Of a stretch of DNA of 31,052 bases, positions 16,174 through 22,981 are shown one piece after another (position 1 is the stretch's first letter; each line of letters begins with the position of its first letter). Position numbers and translations under genes: made by a program. The notes beneath the pieces were generated by a model. It was given only the letters and a program-made list of their open reading frames with translations, had not been told where the DNA came from and searched no databases. Source of the DNA: a virus; the IMG/VR virus record IMGVR_UViG_3300020454_000045, positions 1 through 31,052 of that record; one strand, 5' to 3'.

Positions 16174-16760
16174 TGTATTATAACTTTCGTGATGCTTTGA
16201 CTGATTGTAGGTCTGTTGTACACCTCATAGGTATGCACGGACCTAACTTAATAGGATTAGAACTAGGTGTTGATACAGCACAGAGTCACGTAACTTTATT
16301 ACAGAATTGCCCTAACATAAAAAAATTATATGGTGTAGATAACTGGAAACCTTATACAGATTATTTACGAGAGGATGGAATACACGCACCATCGCAATCA
16401 ACTACTGAACCACAGATGGAGATGAATGAGTTTACTGCAAAACATCATATCAAGTGGTCAGGTGAGCAACATAAATCAGAAATCTGGAAAGGTAATACAG
16501 AGGATTGTGTTAGAACTGCTGACGATGAATCATTTGATTTTATATTTTTAGATGCGTGGTTAAATTATGATCAGGTCAAAAGAGAACTAAAAGATTGGTA
16601 TCCTAAACTTAAACACGGTGGATTGTTTATAGGTCACGATTATAAATCAGATGCAGTTGCAACTGCTGTCTCTCAATTCCGAGAGCAGTATAGTATCAAG
16701 AGTCATATGTCAGTATATGATTCTACATTCGTTTGGAAAAAAGGAGGATCTGAATGGTGA
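16173..16760 (+). CDS. Putative class I SAM-dependent methyltransferase
   Basis: 195 residues. Motif I is seen as LIGLELGVDTAQSH near residues 25-40, an acidic strand end as LYGVDNW, and the later FDFIFLDAWLNYD followed by LKHGGLFIGHD, the pattern of Methyltransferase_24 type proteins often linked to sugar or small-molecule methylation. The substrate cannot be read from the sequence. The 3' end overlaps a 29-residue gene. Confidence 0.78.
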   Translation: MYYNFRDALTDCRSVVHLIGMHGPNLIGLELGVDTAQSHVTLLQNCPNIKKLYGVDNWKPYTDYLREDGIHAPSQSTTEPQMEMNEFTAKHHIKWSGEQHKSEIWKGNTEDCVRTADDESFDFIFLDAWLNYDQVKRELKDWYPKLKHGGLFIGHDYKSDAVATAVSQFREQYSIKSHMSVYDSTFVWKKGGSEW

Positions 16761-16843
16761 ACAATTACGGACTTGAATTAATATTCTGGGTAGTTCTAGG
16801 TGTCTATCTCATCTACCAGTACGAAGAATTTAAAAAGAAATGA
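16754..16843 (+). CDS. 29-residue single-span membrane peptide
   Basis: A very short gene with one hydrophobic span (LELIFWVVLGVYLIY) and a charged tail, QYEEFKKK. A perfect ribosome binding site AAGGAGG at 16741-16747 sits 6 bases before the ATG. The TGA overlaps the next start (ATGA). Good translation signals on both sides make it likely to be real. Function unknown. Confidence 0.68.
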   Translation: MVNNYGLELIFWVVLGVYLIYQYEEFKKK

Positions 16844-17532
16844 ACAAACATCCTATCTTTCCTGTAGAACTTTATACATTTGAGAACACAGATTTGATAG
16901 AACCTACTCTCGATGCGTTAGATCCTATTGAGAGAGGGATGTTTAATATGCCAAATAATGTACAGACTACAGCAGGGAACTTACATCTATTAGATGCTTT
17001 CAAACCTACTACAGATTGGATAGAAAGTTGTCTTGAAGAGATCAGACTAGATCAACAGTATGAAATGTATGGTAAGTTTGAGATCTCTTTGATGTGGGGT
17101 GTTGTCTCTCCAGAAATGAGTGCTGGTTGTCACAATGTTCATAGACACCCTATGTCATACTGGAGTGGGTTATACTGTTTAACTGAAGGTCATCCCACTA
17201 TGTTTCAAGATCCTGTATTGTTCAGATCATATAATCAGATGGAAATTATATCAGCAAAATATGAAAATGCAGTTCCAGCACCTACACATAAACCAGGTAC
17301 TTTGATAGTCTGGCCAAGTTGGTTGCTTCATTTTACTGTACCACATATACAAGATTTTGTACGTGCAGGAATATCATTCAATGCTATGCCTACAGGTGCT
17401 ATCAATCAAGGACCTTTTGGACAGAATATGGTTAACTTAAAATTACTTAAGGATGATAATACAGATAGATCTATTATGTGGGAGTATGATGAAAAAGGAT
17501 ATGGTAAGGATGGTGCGGGGATGGGAGGATGA
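16840..17532 (+). CDS. Putative 2OG-Fe(II) oxygenase (4 of 6)
   Basis: 230 residues, the longest oxygenase here. Iron ligands are in GCHNVHRHPMSYWSG (H98 with H101 or H103) and distal H164 in VWPSWLLHFTVPH, with R175 in VRAGISFN. Same broad family as the genes at 8169, 8747 and 14174. The extra C-terminal 45 residues end in a glycine-rich tail. It overlaps both neighbours by 4 bases. Substrate unknown. Confidence 0.85.
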   Translation: MNKHPIFPVELYTFENTDLIEPTLDALDPIERGMFNMPNNVQTTAGNLHLLDAFKPTTDWIESCLEEIRLDQQYEMYGKFEISLMWGVVSPEMSAGCHNVHRHPMSYWSGLYCLTEGHPTMFQDPVLFRSYNQMEIISAKYENAVPAPTHKPGTLIVWPSWLLHFTVPHIQDFVRAGISFNAMPTGAINQGPFGQNMVNLKLLKDDNTDRSIMWEYDEKGYGKDGAGMGG

Positions 17533-18044
17533 TAGAAGTTATAGACGATCTATTTGACTACAAGTTTGTATGGGATACGTATCAATACTTTGAGAACTAT
17601 CAACACTGGGAAAAATTAGGTGATGCTTTTGGTAGCAAAGTTCCTAGTCTTGGTAGAGTCTTTGACAAAGACTTTGGTGAGTTTGAACCTATTGCAAATG
17701 AGTATGTTAAACTGTTAGATAGGCAAGATTTTAAACGTTGTCTTTATAATGCTTTCACCTTTCAAGATTGTCCAAAACCACACATAGACTCACATTCACC
17801 TGACGGATTTACCTATATGATATATGTAAACCCTGATTGGGATGCTGGTATGGGAGGAGAAACTATCTTTATTGAGGACGGAGAAATCATTAAGTCAGTC
17901 GTACCTAAGTTTGGTAGACTATGTAAATTTACAAGTGAGATCTGGCACGGTGCCAGACCTCCTATGATGGATGCACCTACGAGATACAGTTTAGTATTTC
18001 AAACACATCCAGTAGAACCTGAGACTATCGCAGATTTATTATGA
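17529..18044 (+). CDS. Prolyl 4-hydroxylase-type 2OG-Fe(II) oxygenase (5 of 6)
   Basis: 171 residues of a different oxygenase branch. It has H85-x-D87 (PHIDSHS), GGETIF after a DW turn, distal H140 (IWHGARPP) and R152 (TRYSLVFQ). This is the classic HxD...H...R/K arrangement of prolyl-hydroxylase-like enzymes. In such enzymes the substrate is usually a peptide, but nothing here identifies it. It overlaps its neighbours by 4 bases on each side. Confidence 0.88.
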   Translation: MIEVIDDLFDYKFVWDTYQYFENYQHWEKLGDAFGSKVPSLGRVFDKDFGEFEPIANEYVKLLDRQDFKRCLYNAFTFQDCPKPHIDSHSPDGFTYMIYVNPDWDAGMGGETIFIEDGEIIKSVVPKFGRLCKFTSEIWHGARPPMMDAPTRYSLVFQTHPVEPETIADLL

Positions 18045-18946
18045 AGAACTTGAAAACACCATTACGATATCCTGGTGGTAAATCAAGAGCAGCATCACAA
18101 CTGGTGAGTGCGTTCCCTAACGAAATAAGTGAGTTTAGAGAACCCTTCCTTGGTGGTGGTAGTGTTGCTATTGAGTTTACTAAAAGGAATCCTGATATTC
18201 CTGTATGGGTAAACGACAAGTATTATTATCTAACTACATTCTGGCAACAACTCCAATGTGCAGGAGAACAAATGGCAGAAGAGTTAACAGTATTGAAGAG
18301 AGTATATAACACTGAAGATAAAGCAAAAGAGTTATTTAATAATGCTAAAGATATGATTTCTAAGTTGGAACCATTCCAACAGGCAGTATATTTTTATGTA
18401 ATGAACAAGTGTTCTTTCTCTGGATTAACAGAGAACAGTTCATTTTCTAAACAGGCATCAGTAAGTAACTTTTCTCAAAGAGGTATAGATAAGTTACCAG
18501 ACTATCAAAAGTTAATTAAGAATTGGAGAATCACTAACAAAGATTATCGTGTACTCTTACTAGCAGTAGGTCACGATGCTGATAGTGAACTTGATTATTG
18601 GTTGCCAGAGACACCATTCCCTCATAGTAATTGTTTCGTATTTTTAGATCCTCCATATGATATAAAAGATTTTTTATATGGAAACAAGGGTGGAACATTA
18701 CATAAAGGATTTGATCATATTAACTTTGCAGATAATTGTAAGTTGTCAACTAATAATTTAATGATTACATATAACTCTAATGAAAAGATACAACAACTAT
18801 TCAATGATTTTAATCAGACAGAGTTCGACTTGACATATACTATGAGATCAACTGGTACTTATAATAAAGATCAAGAGAAAAGAAAAGAGTTAATGATTAC
18901 AAATTACAAACGACATTCACTAGAAGAATTTATCCAATATGATTAA
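18041..18946 (+). CDS. Dam-like adenine-N6 DNA methyltransferase
   Basis: 301 residues. D12-class methylase. The N-terminal LRYPGGKSR and FREPFLGGGSV (about 32-42) form the SAM-binding motif, and the catalytic DPPY is at 203-206. Dam-type enzymes methylate adenine in a short site such as GATC; the specificity here is not readable. It could protect phage DNA or mark it. No matching restriction enzyme is seen. It overlaps the peptide deformylase gene by 8 bases. Confidence 0.92.
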   Translation: MKNLKTPLRYPGGKSRAASQLVSAFPNEISEFREPFLGGGSVAIEFTKRNPDIPVWVNDKYYYLTTFWQQLQCAGEQMAEELTVLKRVYNTEDKAKELFNNAKDMISKLEPFQQAVYFYVMNKCSFSGLTENSSFSKQASVSNFSQRGIDKLPDYQKLIKNWRITNKDYRVLLLAVGHDADSELDYWLPETPFPHSNCFVFLDPPYDIKDFLYGNKGGTLHKGFDHINFADNCKLSTNNLMITYNSNEKIQQLFNDFNQTEFDLTYTMRSTGTYNKDQEKRKELMITNYKRHSLEEFIQYD

Positions 18947-19391
18947 AGAATTAATAGAACCAAAAGATCTTTTATTAGCACATAGGATTCAATCCTGTAG
19001 TTACAAGTTAGACCGTAAGAGTTTATCTGAGTTACTTAGAGAGAATATGTTGCACTACAATGGTGTTGGTTTATCTGCAAATCAAATTGGTATCTGGGAA
19101 AGAGCATTTGTGATGATGACTAACATAGAAAAAGAAGAAACAATAACTTGTTTTAATCCTAAGATTATAAAGACATATGCTAAGAAGGAGATAATGGAAG
19201 AAGGATGTTTATCATATCCAAACTTATTCTTAAGAGTTGAAAGACCTTGTAGTATTGTTGCTAAGTGGGAAGATGAAAATGAAGTAATTCATAAAACCAA
19301 ATTCGAGGGATTTAGTGCTAGAATATTTCTACACGAATACGACCATATGGAAGGTATCGATTTCACCCAACGAAAAGTAAATGACTTCTGA
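18939..19391 (+). CDS. def: Peptide deformylase
   Basis: 150 residues. All three motifs are present: GVGLSANQIG at 42-51, EGCLS at 87-91 and HEYDH at 131-135; the cysteine and two histidines bind the metal. The enzyme removes the formyl group from new protein N-termini. The C-terminus ends about 15 residues after HEYDH, without the long helix of bacterial enzymes. Phage-encoded deformylases are known from marine cyanophages and have been linked to turnover of the photosystem II D1 protein. It overlaps a small gene by 11 bases. Confidence 0.96.
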   Translation: MIKELIEPKDLLLAHRIQSCSYKLDRKSLSELLRENMLHYNGVGLSANQIGIWERAFVMMTNIEKEETITCFNPKIIKTYAKKEIMEEGCLSYPNLFLRVERPCSIVAKWEDENEVIHKTKFEGFSARIFLHEYDHMEGIDFTQRKVNDF

Positions 19392-19482
19392 AAAATTATT
19401 AAAGATTTACATCCAAGCAAAACTAAAGAAAATTAAATTCAAACCAACACGCAAACATTACAACGTACATCTCTATGGCTAA
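19381..19482 (+). CDS. Possible 33-residue basic peptide
   Basis: An ATG inside the end of the deformylase gene opens a short frame of 33 residues, rich in lysine (KLLKIYIQAKLKKIKFK). Its stop overlaps the gp62 start by 8 bases. It neatly fills the gap between the two genes, as other tiny genes here do, but no ribosome binding site or family is seen. Confidence 0.5.
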   Translation: MTSEKLLKIYIQAKLKKIKFKPTRKHYNVHLYG

Positions 19483-19855
19483 GGATCAATATCCTTTAGG
19501 TGATTATCTAAAAAGTATCAACGAAACAAAAGAAGACTTGACTCTACGTGACCCTGAGTGGATGAAGAAGTATCCACCCTTCATCATTAACAGGTGTCTT
19601 AGTAGTCATATGGATGCCATTTTGATGGCAAATGAAATGAACTTCCATCATCAATTAGATAAGGATTTACAATATTCCTTTTATCTAAATACTCTTAGAA
19701 AAAGGAAAAGGTTCTCACCGTGGCAACGCAAAGATAAGATCGAAGACCTCGATATTGTCAAGCAATACTATCATTACAATGATGATAAAGCCAAAGATGC
19801 CTTACGAATTCTGACAAAAGATCAAATTGAATTGATCAAATCTAAATTAAAATAG
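19475..19855 (+). CDS. gp62: gp62 clamp-loader small subunit
   Basis: 126 residues, shorter than T4 gp62 (187). The recognisable core is INRCLSSHMDAILMANEMN, then a loop and FYLNTLRKRKRFSPWQRK, which parallels T4 ENALSQFPECMPAVYAMN and FNYLMAAVPRGKRYGKWAK. gp62 holds the gp44 tetramer and lets it load gp45. Its place directly before regA matches the T4 order, though gp44 lies about 4 kb upstream. Confidence 0.85.
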   Translation: MAKDQYPLGDYLKSINETKEDLTLRDPEWMKKYPPFIINRCLSSHMDAILMANEMNFHHQLDKDLQYSFYLNTLRKRKRFSPWQRKDKIEDLDIVKQYYHYNDDKAKDALRILTKDQIELIKSKLK

Positions 19856-19865
19856 GTGGAAAATT

Positions 19866-20288
19866 ATGAGTGGGGAAACCGTTTCTTGGTCGGTTGATAA
19901 TATGGTAGAGGTTGCTCTACGTCAACCAGATGACTTCTTAAAGGTCAGAGAAACATTAACACGCATTGGTGTAGCATCACGTAAGGAGAGAAAACTATTT
20001 CAGTCTTGCCATATCTTACATAAGAAAGGTAAGTATTACATAGTACACTTCAAAGAATTATTTGCATTAGATGGTAAACACGCAAACATTACATCTAATG
20101 ACGTAGAGAGAAGGAATAGAATCACAAAGTTATTATCAGATTGGGGTCTTGTTAACATAGTTATAGAAAACGATCTAGGTATTCTTGCACCATTAAACCA
20201 GATAAAAGTAATCTCCTACAAGGATAAGAAGGAATGGGTGCTTGAGTCTAAGTATAATATTGGAAAGAAGAAAGTTGTAGAGGGGTAA
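19866..20288 (+). CDS. regA: RegA translational repressor
   Basis: 140 residues (T4 RegA 122). RNA-binding protein that blocks translation of many early messages. The match to T4 is strong: RQPDDFLKVRETLTRIGVAS, FQSCHILHKKGKYYIVHFKE, and LLSDWGL followed by KVISYKDKKEW. T4 RegA begins near the methionine at residue 13 here, but the ribosome binding site AGGTGGA at 19854-19860 supports the earlier ATG, giving a 12-residue extension. Confidence 0.95.
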   Translation: MSGETVSWSVDNMVEVALRQPDDFLKVRETLTRIGVASRKERKLFQSCHILHKKGKYYIVHFKELFALDGKHANITSNDVERRNRITKLLSDWGLVNIVIENDLGILAPLNQIKVISYKDKKEWVLESKYNIGKKKVVEG

Positions 20289-20321
20289 TAAAGCCTATAT
20301 AAGTTAGCATAAACACACATT

Positions 20322-20708
20322 ATGGCAGATACTAAAGTAGATAAACCGAAAGGTCCTATGGGTAAACTAAAAGAGTTTACTGAGGACAAAGAGGAACAAC
20401 TTGCTATCCTTAGTACATTTGTACGACTAGGTATTTTGGTCTGGTCTGGTGGGATACTAACATTAAATTATGTTACTATACCAGGTTGGGAACAAGATAA
20501 AATTGATCCAACTTTTATAGCTTCGGTCTTCACAGGAGTCACAGCTACTTTCGGCATTCAAGCGGGAGGTAAGAAGAAGAATGGTGATAGTAGTGGTGGA
20601 GCAAACATATCTAAGAAAGATATGGAGATGCTTATAGAGAAAGCATCACAAGCAGCACCAACACAAACAATTAAGTTAGAGGTTCCAGCAGTTAAAATTA
20701 CTTCTTAG
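20322..20708 (+). CDS. Two-span membrane protein
   Basis: 128 residues. A charged N-terminus (KLKEFTEDKEEQ) precedes two hydrophobic segments at about 32-53 (FVRLGILVWSGGILTLNYV) and 66-85 (FIASVFTGVTATFGIQ). The C-terminal 40 residues are polar with KKK. The size and two-span layout recall a holin, but no holin family is recognised. It opens a run of six small, mostly membrane-anchored genes. The leader TATATAAG...ACACACATTATG resembles those before the CobT-like gene and cobS. Confidence 0.82.
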   Translation: MADTKVDKPKGPMGKLKEFTEDKEEQLAILSTFVRLGILVWSGGILTLNYVTIPGWEQDKIDPTFIASVFTGVTATFGIQAGGKKKNGDSSGGANISKKDMEMLIEKASQAAPTQTIKLEVPAVKITS

Positions 20709-20710
20709 TT

Positions 20711-21358
20711 ATGGATCAGGATGAAGCAATGTTTGGGACAGAACCCAAACCAAAAAAGAAAAAGGTAAATCTCGTGAAGTACTTTGCTATCACAGCAGGA
20801 GCACTATTTGGTTTATCACATATAGGTATGATTGGTATGATGAGTAAAAAAAGTCAAGTACCAACTCCTAATATACCTGTAGGACCTTATACATCTTATG
20901 TTATTTCTGCAAACAAAGATGGATATAAGATCAGTTATACTGCAAACGATCCTAAGACTGCATATGTCACTAAGGATATTAAGACTAAGGGTGGATTCTT
21001 AGGACTTGCTACAGAGACAACTAAGGTTGCAGAAGAATACTTTATGGATGGTCAGACAAACCAAGGAGGACCTGTATCAAATCATAGGTCTTGGATAGAC
21101 TCACCACCTGGTTTAACTCCAAGTCAAGCACAAGAAATAAGTGCTGCTCGAAAAAGCGAAGCCTGTATTAAAGCAATCGGAAGTGCAGAAGGTACAGGTC
21201 GTCTTGTTGGTACAAGCGTTGGTGCGTCTGCTGCTCCTGCTCTGTCTGGTATCCCCTTTGTTGGTTGGGTTGCTGCTGGTTGGGTGGCAATGTTTGGCGG
21301 TAATCAGGGTGCTGAGATAGGTGGCAATATGGCAGAAGACCTAAATAAAAATTGTTAA
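20711..21358 (+). CDS. Membrane-anchored protein with a glycine-rich C-terminus
   Basis: 215 residues. A basic stretch PKPKKKKVN is followed by a membrane anchor at about 24-45 (YFAITAGALFGLSHIGMIGMM). A polar domain with many T and Y follows. Near the C-terminus lies a glycine/alanine-rich hydrophobic hairpin (LVGTSVGASAAPALSGIPFVGWVAAGWVAMFGG) that resembles a glycine zipper. It ends in NKNC. No family recognised. Confidence 0.82.
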   Translation: MDQDEAMFGTEPKPKKKKVNLVKYFAITAGALFGLSHIGMIGMMSKKSQVPTPNIPVGPYTSYVISANKDGYKISYTANDPKTAYVTKDIKTKGGFLGLATETTKVAEEYFMDGQTNQGGPVSNHRSWIDSPPGLTPSQAQEISAARKSEACIKAIGSAEGTGRLVGTSVGASAAPALSGIPFVGWVAAGWVAMFGGNQGAEIGGNMAEDLNKNC

Positions 21359-21371
21359 TGAATTTATTACT

Positions 21372-21638
21372 ATGCAGAAAATTGTAAATGGAATCGCTAT
21401 TGCAAGTGGTATTGTATCTCTCACCGTTGTTGGTGCTTTTGGTTACGTATTCATACGCAAGGATGCAATTATCGAAAACGTCAAAGGCAAAATAATGGAA
21501 TCAGTTATGCCTGACATTGGTGGAGGAGCACTTGAAAGTATAGTGGGTGGAGGATTATCTTTACCATCACCATCTAATCCTGTTGCATCACCAGATGAAC
21601 CTTCATCACCTATGTCACCAATACCATTAGGTTTCTAA
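21372..21638 (+). CDS. Single-span membrane protein with a proline-rich tail
   Basis: 88 residues. A membrane segment at about 5-28 (VNGIAIASGIVSLTVVGAFGYVFI) is followed by a short basic and acidic stretch and a proline/serine-rich tail (LPSPSNPVASPDEPSSPMSP). Such a tail suggests an extended spacer. CTAAATAAA at 21341-21349, in the end of the upstream gene, could be a late promoter. The stop TAA is followed at once by the GTG of the next gene. Confidence 0.78.
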   Translation: MQKIVNGIAIASGIVSLTVVGAFGYVFIRKDAIIENVKGKIMESVMPDIGGGALESIVGGGLSLPSPSNPVASPDEPSSPMSPIPLGF

Positions 21639-21875
21639 GTGGACTTTCAAAAGATCACTAGCACTGGTACCGCTATCGCTGTAGTGGGTACTGGTGCAGT
21701 TGTCGGTGGCAATGCTGTCGTCGATAATGTGACTAATGGTCCTGAGAAACGTGAGGAAAGGCAGATAGAAAAGATACGTCAAGTTGTTGCAGAAGAAATA
21801 TATAAACAGTTAGTGGAAGCCTTTCCAAAATCAACTGGTCAGGTGGACAAAGTTTATGTACCCAAGAAACAATGA
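21639..21875 (+). CDS. Small protein with one hydrophobic segment
   Basis: 78 residues from a GTG placed directly after the upstream TAA. An N-terminal glycine/valine-rich hydrophobic segment (TAIAVVGTGAVVGGNAVV, about 11-28) precedes a charged helix (EKREERQIEKIRQVVAEEIYKQLVE) and a basic end. No family recognised. The stop overlaps the next ATG (ATGA). Confidence 0.75.
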   Translation: MDFQKITSTGTAIAVVGTGAVVGGNAVVDNVTNGPEKREERQIEKIRQVVAEEIYKQLVEAFPKSTGQVDKVYVPKKQ

Positions 21876-22123
21876 CATTTTTAAAAGAACAAGTAAAAAG
21901 ATTTTTCACTACAGGTAAGTGGGCATTGAAGTTAATCTTCCTTGTAGTACTTGTTGAGTTAGGTATAGTTGTTGGTGCTATTGCAACTCAAGAGTTAGAT
22001 GAGAATGACAGTAATAATATCAAACATATATTATCGTTAGTTGCTACAAAGTCATTTGCTTTGTATGCTGCTGAGAAAGGATCAGCACCAGCAGACCCTT
22101 ATAAAAAACTTCGTGAGGAGTAA
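21872..22123 (+). CDS. Single-span membrane protein
   Basis: 83 residues. A basic N-terminus (KEQVKRFFTTGKW) precedes one clear membrane span at about 17-40 (ALKLIFLVVLVELGIVVGAIA). By the positive-inside rule the N-terminus would face the cytoplasm. The rest is polar. The stop TAA is followed immediately by the GTG of the next gene, the same TAAGTGGA junction as at 21636. Confidence 0.77.
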   Translation: MTFLKEQVKRFFTTGKWALKLIFLVVLVELGIVVGAIATQELDENDSNNIKHILSLVATKSFALYAAEKGSAPADPYKKLREE

Positions 22124-22981
22124 GTGGATCCCATTGAAATACCCCAGATTAATCTCAGGGGAACTTATAATATAAACGGACAGATAGTAACTATCCCAGA
22201 CATTAGACAGGTAGACAATAGGTTGTGGATACAAGAGACACCACACGCTATACCTATTGCTGTTCCTATTACTATACAAGTTGGAACTCCTGTTATTGAA
22301 ATGCCTGGTTGTGTCAAGGTAAACAAAGAGAATGCTAAAGAAAGAAATAGAAATAAACAATTAGTAAATGACGATCCAAAAGGTAATGTAGTTCTTTGTG
22401 ATGGAGGTATGCCATACTACGAACCACCCGACTATTCATCGAGTGGTTTAGAGTGGCAAACTGTCTATGGTGAGCCAGAGGAGATAGAAGAGGGTGTAGA
22501 GGTAGAACAACCAGTTCCACCGTCTCCAGAGGTTGAAGCACCTGAGACCCCTACAGGGTCAAAAGAAGAGGTTCCTTGTCCACCAATAAATGCAAGACGT
22601 ATTGGTGACAGGAACCAGAAAGGAGATGAACAAGTTAAAGAATATAAACTAACACCTGATGGATTGATCTGTGAAACGGTATGGGAACCTGTACCAGCAG
22701 TCGAACAATTCGTCCCATCAGCAGGACAAGTATCTACAACCGCAGTCATAGCAACTGTTGCTACGGCATCTGCCCTATTTGCAAAACCTCTAGCTGACCT
22801 GATTCTGAGGGTAGTGAAACCGATTTTGAAGAAGGCAATAGATTCTGGAAAAAAGAAACTAGGGGGTTCTGTTTACCATCCTTCTCAAAAGGAACTGAAG
22901 ACAAATCTTTATCGGAAGAAGAAGGGATTACCTGAGATTGATTATCAGAAGATGAAGAAGAAGAAGGATCAATCCACTTAG
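22124..22981 (+). CDS. Proline/acid-rich protein with a C-terminal membrane segment
   Basis: 285 residues from GTG. The N-terminal 90 residues look beta-rich (INLRGTYNINGQIVTIPD, then AIPIAVPITIQVG). The middle is rich in proline and glutamate (about 120-150). A hydrophobic segment at about 206-225 (TTAVIATVATASALFA) is followed by a strongly basic tail ending KKKK. The last 221 bases lie antisense to the end of the convergent gene on the - strand, and both frames stay open throughout. No family recognised. Confidence 0.8.
   Translation: MDPIEIPQINLRGTYNINGQIVTIPDIRQVDNRLWIQETPHAIPIAVPITIQVGTPVIEMPGCVKVNKENAKERNRNKQLVNDDPKGNVVLCDGGMPYYEPPDYSSSGLEWQTVYGEPEEIEEGVEVEQPVPPSPEVEAPETPTGSKEEVPCPPINARRIGDRNQKGDEQVKEYKLTPDGLICETVWEPVPAVEQFVPSAGQVSTTAVIATVATASALFAKPLADLILRVVKPILKKAIDSGKKKLGGSVYHPSQKELKTNLYRKKKGLPEIDYQKMKKKKDQST

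Noticed and set aside
22082-22749. - strand open frames of 68-94 residues opposite the proline-rich gene
   Set aside because: They lack signal peptides, ribosome binding sites and continuity with the real - strand operon, and look like shadows of biased composition.
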